DNA of 64,000 nt, from the NCBI RefSeq assembly GCF_964026475.1, contig NZ_OZ032151.1:62001-126000 (forward strand), given 5' to 3'. A model generated the notes under the pieces. The model was not told where the DNA came from, did no database searches, and saw only the letters and a list, made by a program, of their open reading frames with translations. How positions within the stretch are numbered: position 1 is the stretch's first letter; each line of letters begins with the position of its first letter. Shown here piece by piece: positions 1 to 10,492 of the stretch. The translations under genes and the position numbers were made by a program. This DNA is from Candidatus Tisiphia endosymbiont of Nemotelus nigrinus (GTDB lineage Bacteria > Pseudomonadota > Alphaproteobacteria > Rickettsiales > Rickettsiaceae).

Positions 1-1
1 A

Positions 2-133
2 AGTATAGAACAGGCTGATGAAATTCTGCTAATTGACCATGGAAAACTAATTGCCCGCGATACTCATGCTAGATTGCTAGAAAAATGTGAAATTTATAAA
101 ATAATTTGCCAAGAACAATCAATAAATTTGTAG
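2..133 (+). CDS. ABC transporter ATP-binding protein, C-terminal fragment
   Basis: An open frame enters from the left edge and ends at TAG 131-133. It encodes the last 43 residues of a protein. The segment ADEILLIDHGKLIARDTHA resembles the region after the H-loop of ABC ATPases, where an ADxI-hhhxxGxI-xxxGxHxxLL pattern follows the Walker B aspartate and D-loop. This suggests an MsbA-like fused exporter or a lone ATPase. The Walker motifs lie outside the window, so the substrate cannot be assigned. Confidence 0.7.
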   Translation, partial: SIEQADEILLIDHGKLIARDTHARLLEKCEIYKIICQEQSINL

Positions 134-291
134 AGATATAGATAACCCTTAGGGTATCCTGAGTCAATTAGAAAGGTAATTTATACAACTAATTCAGTTA
201 AAAATTAACTATGTGACCAAAAAATGGACTATGCCCATTCCAAACTGGAATAAAGCTATGGTTCATTTGATGATTAAATTTGAGGATAGGC

Positions 292-321
292 TTATCATAA
301 TTTAAAGATATAAGTGTCTAG
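292..321 (+). repeat. Truncated copy of palindromic repeat family C
   Basis: The tract ends in GATATAAGTGTCTAG, one arm of a 40-bp palindrome whose full copies lie at 23494-23534, 38344-38382 and 48859-48898. Only one arm and the AT-rich centre are preserved here, upstream of mpg. Confidence 0.6.
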
Positions 322-382
322 TTAATCTCAATAAAAAATGTTATAATAGCCAATCTCTTATATCTTTTTACAATAGGCTAAG

Positions 383-889
383 ATGTCTACAATACTTCCA
401 AAAACATTTTATGAAAGAAATACGCTTATTGTATCACAGGAACTACTTGGAAAGGTTCTGTGTTTTGGTAATATAGAAGCACGAATTATTGAAACAGAAG
501 CTTATGTTGGAGAAGATGATCCCGCTTGTCATGCAGCCAAGGGGATAACGCCTCGTACAAGGCTTATGTATGGTCCTGCTGGTAATGCCTATATATATTT
601 AATTTATGGTATGTATTATTGTTTAAATATAGTAACAGAAAAACTAGGGTTTCCAGCTGCTGTATTAATTAGAGGAGTGCATCAATATAAACCTTCACAA
701 GTTTTACTTGATGGACCAGGTAAATTATGTCGTACCCTTGGAATTAATAAAACCCAAAATGGTCAAGATATGACTAGTAACAAATCCTTTTGTATTATTG
801 ACGTAGGTAAAACTCCTCAATTTATTACTACCCCTAGAATCGGCATTAGCAAAGGTACCGACAAACTTTGGCGTTATTTAGTAATCTAA
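383..889 (+). CDS. mpg: DNA-3-methyladenine glycosylase (AAG/MPG family)
   Basis: This 168-residue protein matches the AAG/MPG fold of monofunctional base-excision glycosylases, which remove alkylated purines such as 3-methyladenine. The signature is near residues 34-47: RIIETEAYVGEDDPA, where the glutamate after RIIE is the expected general base. It is followed by RLMYGPAGNAYIYLIYGMY, the family hallmark that shapes the base pocket, and by VLIRG and LDGPGKL. It is slightly shorter than the usual 180-200 residues but ends naturally (GISKGTDKLWRY). The ATG follows a weak AGG-containing ribosome site. The stop overlaps the 3' end of the convergent gene by 12 bp. Confidence 0.93.
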   Translation: MSTILPKTFYERNTLIVSQELLGKVLCFGNIEARIIETEAYVGEDDPACHAAKGITPRTRLMYGPAGNAYIYLIYGMYYCLNIVTEKLGFPAAVLIRGVHQYKPSQVLLDGPGKLCRTLGINKTQNGQDMTSNKSFCIIDVGKTPQFITTPRIGISKGTDKLWRYLVI

Positions 890-2350
890 TTGATCAAACA
901 TATCCTGAACCCATTGCACTATTCCTCCAATTATCCCTATATCCTCTTCTTTTTTGATTTCTGGCATTGGAGGTATTAGTTCGGGGTATTTGCGAGTTTG
1001 AAACAATAATTGTTCAATAGAATACCCAGCTTCATTAGAACCTAGTAGATTTTGACTTTTCCATAATTCTGCTAGCAAGCACGCCATTTCAGAATGAATA
1101 GTTGGGACATCCTGTTTGGAACTAAAACCTACTCCTTCGATTTTAATATGATAACCTTGTTTATCTAATCCATATTCTTGTAATATGTTATTAACTTCTC
1201 TTTGAGTAGCAATTGTTTGGCGTTGAATATAAGGATTATTGCTGACAAATAAAATAACAAAATCTTTTTCTTCACCAAGCTCCCCGTTTAAAATCTTATT
1301 GACAAGAATCACTGCAGCGTCATAAGCAGTCGTAGCAGTATTAGGTCTTTCGTTATTCTTGCCCATTTCGGTATTTATTACTTTAGCAGAGCTTCTCTGA
1401 TCCTTATTAAGGAAGTTATTTAATAAATCCTCACTCATCATGCTTTCTGTAAGTATCTTTTGGCCTGTATTCGCATAATTAGGATAGATTCTTCCAGGGA
1501 AGAGACCTTTGGGACATTTTTCTTTTGTTGTATATTGAATGAAGGGATTTGTTATATCTAAGGCAATATTATAACTTTTAGCAAGTGATTCAAGATATGT
1601 TTTTCCTTCCTCTGTGCGAGCTGAATCTTCTCCAACTAATAAAGAAGCATCTAATTTATGGATATCTCCTTTATCTTGCCATATTTTTAGCAATTTAGCA
1701 TATGTATCAGGGTTAATGCCATCAATATTAGCCCATAATGGTCTTGCTCCGGCTAATACTAACACTGGTCCATTAACTTTAATTTGTTCTATTATTTTAT
1801 TGTAATAAATTATCCGTGCCAATAAACCAATTCTAGATGCTCCAGCAATCCAGCTTTCAGCATATTCCTGATGCTGAGGCGATATTTCATCAATAAGCCC
1901 TAATTGTCTAGCCGCTTCAATATATTCGGATGCATATTTAGTCATCCAATCTTCACTGGTTAGTTCATTACGTTCCTGACCAACCTTACGATTAAATGCA
2001 TTCTGTGCAACATATAGTAACCAATCTTCAACATATCGTATGTTTAGCTCATTAGTAGCTTTAAATAAATTCTTACGCAATAATTTAGCATCGAATTTGT
2101 CAGGATTAGTTTGATCAGCCCCAGATTTAATCAAATTTTTATAAATTGAAACAAATATTTTTTCTGGATGCCCAGTTCTGTCAAAACATACTAGATCATG
2201 CCATAATTTTTCTGGTTTTAAATATCCGGCTAGATGAAAAATCTTTAATAGAGCTCTTTGCTGAGCTGGGGCAGTAAAACCTAACTCCCTTAGCAGCCAC
2301 TTCGAATTTAGAAGGTTCCGACGAACGTTTATAACCTTCATATGTAACAC
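878..2350 (-). CDS. Hypothetical protein, probably exported, N-terminus possibly frameshifted
   Basis: A 490-residue frame that I do not recognise. It is mostly soluble and mixed alpha/beta, with segments such as GPVLVLAGARPLWANIDGI and DFVILFVSNNPYIQRQ that suggest a Rossmann-like core. An overlapping frame starting at ATG 2408 encodes MSKLFNRIVLPVIATGMITG, a good membrane anchor or signal sequence, and its translation runs over the same DNA as the first residues of the long frame. The long frame's own first 18 residues look unnatural. The likely original gene therefore began at 2408 and shifted frame near 2315-2345. It is convergent with mpg. It could be a decaying gene, or two start choices could be in play. 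Confidence 0.6.
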   Translation of the reverse strand: MLHMKVINVRRNLLNSKWLLRELGFTAPAQQRALLKIFHLAGYLKPEKLWHDLVCFDRTGHPEKIFVSIYKNLIKSGADQTNPDKFDAKLLRKNLFKATNELNIRYVEDWLLYVAQNAFNRKVGQERNELTSEDWMTKYASEYIEAARQLGLIDEISPQHQEYAESWIAGASRIGLLARIIYYNKIIEQIKVNGPVLVLAGARPLWANIDGINPDTYAKLLKIWQDKGDIHKLDASLLVGEDSARTEEGKTYLESLAKSYNIALDITNPFIQYTTKEKCPKGLFPGRIYPNYANTGQKILTESMMSEDLLNNFLNKDQRSSAKVINTEMGKNNERPNTATTAYDAAVILVNKILNGELGEEKDFVILFVSNNPYIQRQTIATQREVNNILQEYGLDKQGYHIKIEGVGFSSKQDVPTIHSEMACLLAELWKSQNLLGSNEAGYSIEQLLFQTRKYPELIPPMPEIKKEEDIGIIGGIVQWVQDMFDQLDY

Positions 2351-2429
2351 CAGTAATCATACCTGTTGCTATAACAGGCAGTACTATTCTGTTAAATAGT
2401 TTAGACATATCGTAAATCCCTTAGTTTAA

Positions 2430-3983
2430 TTATAATCCTAGACTTTTTGGATTTTGGTACTTAATCCAAAGATCAATCAATAATTTAGTAATAATAATCG
2501 CAGAAAACATCGATGATATTATACCAATAGTTAGTGTTACTGCAAAGCCTTTTATAGCACCAACACCAAATATGAAAAGTAAAAATGCTGCTATCAAAGT
2601 TGTAACATTTGAATCAAGGATTGTCGCAAAAGCTGATTCAAACCCTGTCCTTATAGCATACAGGTTAGATGCACCTTTTTTAAGCTCTTCTCTTATTCTT
2701 TCATAAATGAGTACATTGGCATCAACTGCCATGCCAATCGTCAATATTATACCAGCAATTCCTGGTAAAGTCAATGTAGCTTGGAAAAGTGACAATAAAG
2801 CTAGAATATAGAGTAACGCTAGACTTAATGCTATATTAGCAAAAATTCCAAGAATTCCGTATGACCAAACCATGAATATCACCACACTAGCAAAACCAAT
2901 CAAACCGGCTTTCTTCCCAGCCTCTATCGAGTCTGCTCCAAGATTTGGTCCGATGGTTCGTTCCTCTATTATTTTTAAAGGAGCTGGTAACGAACCGGCT
3001 CTAAGTAATAAGGCTAATTCATTAGCTGATTCAACAGTAAAATTACCTGAAATTATACCACTGCCTCCAAGAATTGGTTCATTAATTACTGGAGCACTCA
3101 ATAATTTGTTATCAAGCACGATAGCAAGCCTCTTGCCAGAATTATTTTTGGTTATTTCTGCAAATAATTTGCTACCAAGATTATTAAAGGAAAAAGCAAC
3201 AGCCGGTTGGGTATTTTGATTAAAAGAAGCTTGGGCAGTTATCAGTTGCTCACCACTAACAATAATTTTTTTCTTAACAACTACGTAATATTCTTTTTTA
3301 TCTGAATTTTCTCCTTTAACCAAGATTGAGCCAGAAGGTAACCGTCCATTTACTGCTTCTTGTATGTTGGCAGTTTCATCAACTAAATGGAAGGTTAGTT
3401 TTGCCGTTTTACCAAGAATATTTTTCAGTTGTTGTGGATTTTCCTCACCTGGTACTTGGAGTAATATATGTTTATCACCTTGCCTTTGGATGTTAGGTTC
3501 TTTGGTACCTGTACTATCCACTCTCATTCTAATTATTTCAATTGATTGGGCAATTACCTTCTGTCTTAATTCGGCAAGTTTAAAATCACTATAACTAAGC
3601 TTAATATTAGCATTGTCGTTTTCTACAGTAATTTCTCGGTCGATTTTGCTTAAGATATTTTTTACTGTTTTGTAATCTTCTATATTTCTCAATTCAAACT
3701 GTACTTTGTGATCTTTAGCAATGAGGTTTCTATAGCCTACTTTATCTTCCCGTAAATATTTCCGTAAATGGTCGGTCAAATTTTCCATTGAATCATTTAA
3801 ATAGGTATCAAAATCTACATCTAGTAATAGATGAGCCCCACCTCTTAAATCAAGACCAAGATTTACCTTATAGTTTGGCAATATTTTAGAATCTATAGTT
3901 GCAAAATTAGGTAAAGCACAAATGAATGCCCCCAACGTACACAAAATAGACAGGAATATTTTCCATTTAGCAATATTCTGCAC
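2430..3983 (-). CDS. secD: Protein translocase subunit SecD
   Basis: A 517-residue RND-family protein. SecD works with SecF and YajC on the SecYEG channel and uses the proton gradient to pull exported proteins through the inner membrane. Visible features are TM1 at the N-terminus (residues 7-27), the NLGLDLRGGAHLLLDVD motif that starts the periplasmic P1 domain, and a C-terminal five-helix bundle containing GMAVDANVLIYERIREE, the conserved region essential for proton-driven function. The start is GTG at 3983, with AAGGAA as a well-spaced ribosome site overlapping the end of yajC. It lies 2 bp after yajC, so the two are surely co-transcribed. No secF is seen adjacent. Confidence 0.97.
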   Translation of the reverse strand: MQNIAKWKIFLSILCTLGAFICALPNFATIDSKILPNYKVNLGLDLRGGAHLLLDVDFDTYLNDSMENLTDHLRKYLREDKVGYRNLIAKDHKVQFELRNIEDYKTVKNILSKIDREITVENDNANIKLSYSDFKLAELRQKVIAQSIEIIRMRVDSTGTKEPNIQRQGDKHILLQVPGEENPQQLKNILGKTAKLTFHLVDETANIQEAVNGRLPSGSILVKGENSDKKEYYVVVKKKIIVSGEQLITAQASFNQNTQPAVAFSFNNLGSKLFAEITKNNSGKRLAIVLDNKLLSAPVINEPILGGSGIISGNFTVESANELALLLRAGSLPAPLKIIEERTIGPNLGADSIEAGKKAGLIGFASVVIFMVWSYGILGIFANIALSLALLYILALLSLFQATLTLPGIAGIILTIGMAVDANVLIYERIREELKKGASNLYAIRTGFESAFATILDSNVTTLIAAFLLFIFGVGAIKGFAVTLTIGIISSMFSAIIITKLLIDLWIKYQNPKSLGL

Positions 3984-3985
3984 CG

Positions 3986-4393
3986 TTACTTTCCTTTGTC
4001 TTTTTTACTTTTGTTAGCAGCCACAACTTCTTTTTTATGACGACTCGTAATATCAAGTATCGCAGATTTCAAAACTTTGATTCGTATATTTTCAGATATT
4101 TCAAGATCTATTGTGTTATCAGCATCGTTAATCTTGCTGACTATCCCAAAAATTCCGCTATTAGTTACTACTTCTTCTCCTTTTTTTACGCTACTCACCA
4201 CACTTTCTTTCTTCCGACGACGCTTTTCTTGTGGTCTAATTAGAAAAAAGTAAAATACAATGAAAATTAATACCATCGGCACCATGCTAGTTAATACTGA
4301 TTGCATAGATGATTCAGGGGCTGCTGGAACTACTTCTTCAGTTTCTTTGATTGATATTGTATCATCATCTGCATAAGCATTTTCTATAAACAT
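3986..4393 (-). CDS. yajC: Preprotein translocase subunit YajC
   Basis: A 135-residue single-span membrane protein. After an N-terminal stretch, the helix MVPMVLIFIVFYFFLIRPQ carries the family signature FLIRPQxKRRK, followed by VKKGEEVVTNSGIFGIV, the cytosolic beta domain typical of YajC. It is first in a two-gene operon with secD and has a strong AGGAGA ribosome site upstream of ATG 4393. It is an accessory subunit of the SecDF-YajC complex. Confidence 0.96.
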   Translation of the reverse strand: MFIENAYADDDTISIKETEEVVPAAPESSMQSVLTSMVPMVLIFIVFYFFLIRPQEKRRRKKESVVSSVKKGEEVVTNSGIFGIVSKINDADNTIDLEISENIRIKVLKSAILDITSRHKKEVVAANKSKKDKGK

Positions 4394-4469
4394 AATTTAT
4401 CTCCTGATATTTTTCTTATTATAATAAAAACAGTTATATTAACTGAATAGTGTGGTTAGTATCTTGGCA

Positions 4470-4665
4470 TCATTGCGAGGAAAACTATAGGTTAACGAAG
4501 CAATTCAAAGAGTGATCAGAAATGGATTGCCACGACCACTCACGTGGTCTCGCAATGACAAGTTATAAAAGCCCATGTCATTGCGAGCTACGTAGTAGTC
4601 GTGGCAATCCATTTGTTCACTCTTTGAATTGCTTCGTAGCTGCCAAAGTAGCTCCTCGCAATGAC
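4470..4665. repeat. Two family-A REP units (GTCATTGCGAG type)
   Basis: Two imperfect palindromes of about 90 bp at 4470-4560 and 4577-4665 fill the gap between yajC and atpC. Each begins CATTGCGAG and ends CTCGCAATGAC, with inner GAAGCAAT and GGATTGC boxes. This is the most abundant repeat family in the window. The second unit ends three bases before the atpC stop codon, so the pair may also act as a bidirectional transcript end. Confidence 0.85.
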
Positions 4666-4668
4666 GAG

Positions 4669-5064
4669 TTATAAACAAGTTAGCAAAGACTCGTACCTAG
4701 CTATATCTAATTTAATAATATCCTTTTTTGTATGGTCATTTTCTCCATTTATTTCTTTTTTTAACAATGTTATCTTTTCAACTATTTCATGAACTTGCAA
4801 GTTACTAGTATCAACAGCAAATTCAGTTACTATATTTACATTTGTTCCAGTAACTTCAGCTAACCCAGAATAGACGAAATACTTGAATACAGAATTACCT
4901 ACTGTTATTTTTATCAAGCCAGCTTTTAGAGTGGCAATCAATAACTCATGACCAGGCAAGATACCAAACTCTCCTAGCTCTCCGGGCATTATCACCATAT
5001 GAGATTCTTGGTCAAATACAATATTTGCCGGTGTTACAATTTTAACCCTAATTATTTTATCCAC
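4669..5064 (-). CDS. atpC: ATP synthase F1 subunit epsilon
   Basis: A 131-residue epsilon subunit, part of the central stalk and an inhibitor of F1. The N-terminal beta sandwich is clear: VKIVTPANIVFDQES, then MPGELGEFGILPGHELLIATLKAG, the universally conserved epsilon motif. The C-terminal helical hairpin is short and ends RYESLLTCL right against a REP repeat, so the natural end may have been altered. The start is GTG 5064 preceded by AGGTGG. The ATG four bases upstream is out of frame and stops at once. It is last gene of the atpH-A-G-D-C block, 13 bp after atpD. Confidence 0.94.
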   Translation of the reverse strand: MDKIIRVKIVTPANIVFDQESHMVIMPGELGEFGILPGHELLIATLKAGLIKITVGNSVFKYFVYSGLAEVTGTNVNIVTEFAVDTSNLQVHEIVEKITLLKKEINGENDHTKKDIIKLDIARYESLLTCL

Positions 5065-5077
5065 TCATGCCACCTAA

Positions 5078-6526
<1,449 letters not shown>

Positions 6527-6574
6527 TTACCTTATATATATTGTCTATCCTAAGTATTATAGTTCGTCTTTTTT

Positions 6575-6838
6575 AGATTGCCACGCTCACATACGTTCGC
6601 TCGCAATGACGTATATGTCTGCGATTCGTCATTGCGAGAAAGACCGTAGGTCGACGAAGCAATCCAATCCATATTTTTATTATTTTTTAGATTGCCACGC
6701 TCACATATGTTCGCTCGCAATGACGTATATGTCTGCGATTCGTCATTGCGAGAAAGACCGTAGGTCGACGAAGCAATCCAATCCATATTTTTATTGTTTT
6801 TAGATTGCCACGCTCACATATGTTCGCTCGCAATGACT
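6575..6838. repeat. Tandem array of family-A REP, period about 114 bp
   Basis: Two full units (6575-6688 and 6689-6802) and a partial third lie head to tail between atpD and atpG. Each carries GATTGCCACGCTCACAT, GCTCGCAATGACG, CGTCATTGCGAG and GACGAAGCAATCC. The near identity of the units indicates recent duplication. The 6524-6861 stretch holds no gene. Confidence 0.9.
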
Positions 6839-6861
6839 AGCTATTCACCAACCTAATTAAT

Positions 6862-7743
6862 TTATATAGCTTCTGCCCCTGCAATAATTTCAATCAAATC
6901 CCTAGTAATTAAATCTTGCCTAGATCTATTAAGTGTTAATGTTAACTTATTAATAAGCTCATTGGCATTTTTTGTTGCATTATCCATCGCTGTCATTCTA
7001 GCCCCCTCTTCACTAACTCTACTTTGTAGTAAAGCATAATTAATTTGTGCCGTTACATAAAGATTAATCATATTCAAGATAAGCCCTTCACCTTCGTATT
7101 GATAGCTTAAATATTGCTCATTTGCAGATAGCTGTTTTTCAATTGGTAATATTTGTTGTTTGGTTGCAATCTGGGTCATAGCATTTTTACATTTATTAAA
7201 ATATATCTGACAACTGCTAATTTTAGAGCTATCTACCATCTCCATTATTTTATCTTTAATCTGAAATGCCAAATTATTATTATGATATTTGGGAAAATCA
7301 AAATAATTTTCAATATAATGGGAATATTGCCATTTGAACAGATCATAGCCCTTTTTGCCAATAATAATAAGCCTCACTTGTTTACCAGCATTTTCCAAAT
7401 TTGCAATATCAAATTTCACCTGTTTGGATACTGAAAAATTAAAAGAACCACACAAACCGCGTTCCGAGGTAATTACCACCAGCAAATGTGGTCTATTCAC
7501 CTCACTTGAATATAATTCTTCAGAAAAGAATTTTCTCTCTTCTTCAGTCATATTCTGCAAATTATTCCTAGAGGCTACATTAGACATTGTATTCCGTAAA
7601 ATCTCAATATAATCTTCTGAATCCTTAATTTGGTTTTTAGCTTTAGTAAATTTGGTAGCCGAGACTATTTGCATAGCCTTAGTAATTTTTTGCGTTGATT
7701 TAACACTCTTAATACGAGACCTTAATTGTTTTAAACCTGACAT
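6862..7743 (-). CDS. atpG: ATP synthase F1 subunit gamma
   Basis: A 293-residue central rotor subunit. The N-terminal helix LKQLRSRIKSVKSTQKITKA and the C-terminal helix EGARMTAMDNATKNANELI form the conserved coiled coil that turns inside the alpha3-beta3 ring. VVITSERGLCGSFN is the other family landmark. It starts 2 bp after the atpA stop with AGGTAG as its ribosome site, so translation is coupled to atpA. Confidence 0.97.
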   Translation of the reverse strand: MSGLKQLRSRIKSVKSTQKITKAMQIVSATKFTKAKNQIKDSEDYIEILRNTMSNVASRNNLQNMTEEERKFFSEELYSSEVNRPHLLVVITSERGLCGSFNFSVSKQVKFDIANLENAGKQVRLIIIGKKGYDLFKWQYSHYIENYFDFPKYHNNNLAFQIKDKIMEMVDSSKISSCQIYFNKCKNAMTQIATKQQILPIEKQLSANEQYLSYQYEGEGLILNMINLYVTAQINYALLQSRVSEEGARMTAMDNATKNANELINKLTLTLNRSRQDLITRDLIEIIAGAEAI

Positions 7744-7745
7744 AG

Positions 7746-9311
7746 CTACCTAACTTTACTGTCAGCAAGAAAACTCTGCACAAATTGTTCTAAGAAAGAT
7801 TTTAATTTTTCTTCGGTTTCTTTAGTGATTTGTCCCTGATTTTTAATAGATAGTAAAATATCGTTTTCTTTAAGTTTCATTTCTTGGAGCAATTTATGCT
7901 CAAATTCTTTTACTAATTCAACAGGAATATTATTGAGATAATTTTTTACCCCAGCATAAAGACTAACTACCTGTTCTTCAACAGAGAAGGGGGCATATTG
8001 ATCCTGCTTCAATATCTCGCTTAATCTTGTACCATGTGCGATAAGTTGTTTAGTTGAACTGTCTAAATCTGAACTAAACTGAGCAAAAGATGCTAGTTCC
8101 CTAAATTGTGCTAGCTCAAGTTTGACACTTCCTGCTACTTGTTTCATGGATTTTACTTGAGCGGCTGATCCTACCCTACTTACTGATATACCAATGTTCA
8201 CTGCCGGTCTGACGCCCTTATAAAATAGTTCATTCTCTAAAAAGATTTGCCCATCAGTAATCGATATAACATTGGTTGGGATATATGCAGACACATCACC
8301 TGCCTGGGTCTCAATAATTGGCAAAGCCGTAAGAGAACCCCCACCATCTTTATCCGACATATTTGCTGCTCGTTCCAGTAACCTAGAATGTAGATAAAAT
8401 ATATCTCCCGGGTAAGCTTCACGCCCCGGTGGTCTTCTAAGTAATAGTGAGATTTGTCTATAAGCAACAGCATGCTTACTTAAATCATCGTAAATGACTA
8501 ATGCATGCATACCATTATCACGGAAATACTCACCAATACTACAGCCAGTATAAGGTGCTACATATTGTAAAGCAACGGGATCAGAGGCAGTGGCTGCAAC
8601 AACTACCGTATATTCCATGGCTCCTGAATCTTCTAATTTTTTTACTACTTGGGCGATAGTCGACCTTTTTTGACCAATAGCAACATAGATACAATAAATC
8701 TTATTTTTCTCGTCACCGTTGAGATGAGCTTGCCTTTGGTTAATAATCGTATCAATAGCAATAGCCGTTTTTCCTACTTGCCTGTCACCAATAATTAACT
8801 CCCTCTGACCTCTACCAATAGGAATTAGGGAATCAATCACTTTAATGCCCGTTTGCACCGGATCTGCAACACTTTTTCGAGCAATGATCCCCGGAGCATT
8901 TTCCTCTATATTTCTATAGCTATCGGTTATAATCTCACCTTTACCATCAATAGGATTTGCCATACCATCAACGACTCTACCAAGCAATGCTTTACCGACT
9001 GGTACTTGTATAATCTTGCCAGTTCTTTTTACCGAATCCCCTTGTTTTACTTCTCGATCATCGCCAATCAATATGACACTTACAGAGTCTGTTTCAAGGT
9101 TAAGAGCAAGGCCCTTCACCCCTGAGGCAAATTCAACTACCTCACCAGCTTCTACATTATCAATGCCATATACTTTAGCTATACCATCTCCAACGGTTAT
9201 AACCTGTCCTACTTCCCGTAAATCACTAAATTGTTCAATATTAGCAATTTCTTTTTTTAGTACTTCAGCAAGTTCAACAGCCTTTAATTTTTGGGTAGAA
9301 CCCATAAACAT
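7746..9311 (-). CDS. atpA: ATP synthase F1 subunit alpha
   Basis: A 521-residue non-catalytic nucleotide-binding subunit. Visible motifs are [15 protein letters not shown] (Walker A), [16 protein letters not shown] (Walker B) and [19 protein letters not shown], plus the C-terminal alpha domain. Two in-frame ATGs six bases apart (9311 and 9305) follow GAGGGAA; the inner one has better spacing, so the first two residues are uncertain. Upstream lies a REP unit that separates it from atpH. Confidence 0.98.
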   Translation of the reverse strand: MFMGSTQKLKAVELAEVLKKEIANIEQFSDLREVGQVITVGDGIAKVYGIDNVEAGEVVEFASGVKGLALNLETDSVSVILIGDDREVKQGDSVKRTGKIIQVPVGKALLGRVVDGMANPIDGKGEIITDSYRNIEENAPGIIARKSVADPVQTGIKVIDSLIPIGRGQRELIIGDRQVGKTAIAIDTIINQRQAHLNGDEKNKIYCIYVAIGQKRSTIAQVVKKLEDSGAMEYTVVVAATASDPVALQYVAPYTGCSIGEYFRDNGMHALVIYDDLSKHAVAYRQISLLLRRPPGREAYPGDIFYLHSRLLERAANMSDKDGGGSLTALPIIETQAGDVSAYIPTNVISITDGQIFLENELFYKGVRPAVNIGISVSRVGSAAQVKSMKQVAGSVKLELAQFRELASFAQFSSDLDSSTKQLIAHGTRLSEILKQDQYAPFSVEEQVVSLYAGVKNYLNNIPVELVKEFEHKLLQEMKLKENDILLSIKNQGQITKETEEKLKSFLEQFVQSFLADSKVR

Positions 9312-9368
9312 TTCCCTCGTAAAATTTATTTTATAACTTATCTACAGCTAACCCGATTACTATTTGTT

Positions 9369-9466
9369 CGTCATTGCGAGACCACGTAAGTGTAGTGGCA
9401 ATCCAAATAACCACTTTCCTAGATTGGATTGCTTCGTCACCACTAAAGTGGTTTCTCGCAATGACG
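9369..9466. repeat. Family-A REP overlapping the 3' end of atpH
   Basis: A palindrome from CGTCATTGCGAG to CTCGCAATGACG. Its atpH-side arm is read as the last codons of atpH (RHCEKPL), and the stop codon lies within the repeat. Confidence 0.85.
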
Positions 9467-10009
9467 TTTTGTAGCCTTTAAGGTTTTTGTTACCTTTTCT
9501 AACATTCCATCAATAGAGTAATCCCTAACCATACTGTCATATTGTATAATAATTCCACCAATAACTGACTGATTTTGATTAAATTTTATCGCAACTTTTT
9601 GCTGAAAATCATCTTCTAAATATTTTGTTAACCATTGCTTTTCTTTACTATGCAGAATTTTAGCAGAAGTTATTGTTACCATCTTAATATTTTTGCTTTT
9701 ATTAAGTAATTGTTGGTATAACACCACTATGCTTGATAAAATAGGCATACGTGAATGCTTTAGCAATATTAACAAAAACTGCTTAACTATAGACTCAACA
9801 TTAAAATTTCTGATAATTAATTCAATTACTTTCCATTTATCAACATCCTTTACTATAGGAGAAAATATCGCAGACTTGATTTGTGGATTATCATTGATCA
9901 TTTGATCAATAATCGTAATCTGCTCAAATATCTTATCTTCCAAAGCATTAGCTAGTGCATTATCAAATAATGCAGAAGTATAATTTTGTATTAATTTATT
10001 GTTGCTCAT
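9443..10009 (-). CDS. atpH: ATP synthase F1 subunit delta
   Basis: A 188-residue delta (OSCP-type) subunit that ties F1 to the peripheral stalk. MSNNKLIQNYTSALFDNAL matches the conserved delta N-terminus, and the C-terminal domain GGIIIQYDSMVRDYSIDGML matches the family end. I chose ATG 10009; a longer frame to 10087 adds a hydrophobic leader that is really the antisense or overlap of the small upstream gene. The final residues ATKRHCEKPL are encoded by a REP repeat, so the native stop appears to have been replaced. The b, a and c subunit genes are not here, as is usual for Rickettsia. Confidence 0.93.
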   Translation of the reverse strand: MSNNKLIQNYTSALFDNALANALEDKIFEQITIIDQMINDNPQIKSAIFSPIVKDVDKWKVIELIIRNFNVESIVKQFLLILLKHSRMPILSSIVVLYQQLLNKSKNIKMVTITSAKILHSKEKQWLTKYLEDDFQQKVAIKFNQNQSVIGGIIIQYDSMVRDYSIDGMLEKVTKTLKATKRHCEKPL

Positions 10010-10026
10010 ATATCCAAAAATTCTAA

Positions 10027-10221
10027 CTAAACCAAACAATAATAAACCACGTAAAGCCAAGACAGCAAACCATGTAAGATTGCCCATAACACAGAGTGGT
10101 TGACGTTAAATGAAATAACCATAGCCAGTGCCGAACCAAATGACACACCATGTCGCATAACAATATTTATTCGCCGCTTTCGTGGAAAAGTTTCGTAATC
10201 CTCAGTATTCATCTTACTCAT
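10027..10221 (-). CDS. Small conserved membrane protein
   Basis: A 64-residue protein beginning MSKMNTEDYETFPRKRR, with a hydrophobic C-terminal half containing SFGSALAMVISFNVNHSVLW and HGLLSWLYVVYY. This pattern (N-H-S-hhWAhhHGhhSWhYVhYY) occurs in small conserved inner-membrane proteins of many bacteria; no function is known to me. It ends 17 bp before atpH and could be its leader gene. Confidence 0.7.
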   Translation of the reverse strand: MSKMNTEDYETFPRKRRINIVMRHGVSFGSALAMVISFNVNHSVLWAILHGLLSWLYVVYYCLV

Positions 10222-10258
10222 TGCCTTTACCTTATATCTATATTTTTGTCACTTTTTT

Positions 10259-10478
10259 GGATTGCTTCGTTGCCGCAAAGTAACTCCTAGCTATACTTAT
10301 AACACAATCTATCCTTACCACTAAGTATATTTAGAAAAAATTATTTAATATATTTAGGCTAGCATTACACCCAATTCACAGACGTCATTGCAAGAAACCA
10401 CTTTAGTGGCTACGAAGCAATCCAAAAAGTGATTAGAAATGGATTGCTTCGACCACTCCCCGTGGTCTCGCAATGACG
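10259..10478. repeat. Family-A REP fragment and full unit
   Basis: A REP fragment lies at about 10259-10294 and a full palindrome at 10383-10478 (GTCATTG to CAATGACG). Together they occupy the 271-bp gap between lpdA and the ATP synthase block. No gene is seen in the gap. Confidence 0.75.
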
Positions 10479-10492
10479 AAAGTTTACTATGG

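Noticed and set aside
2872..3594. Plus-strand ORFs of 115 and 76 residues
   Set aside because: They lie antisense inside secD, have no ribosome site and show no domain; the secD frame is certain.
9443..10087. Longer AtpH with a hydrophobic N-terminus
   Set aside because: The extra 26 residues are antisense-frame DNA of the small upstream gene; the conserved delta N-terminus begins at Met 10009.
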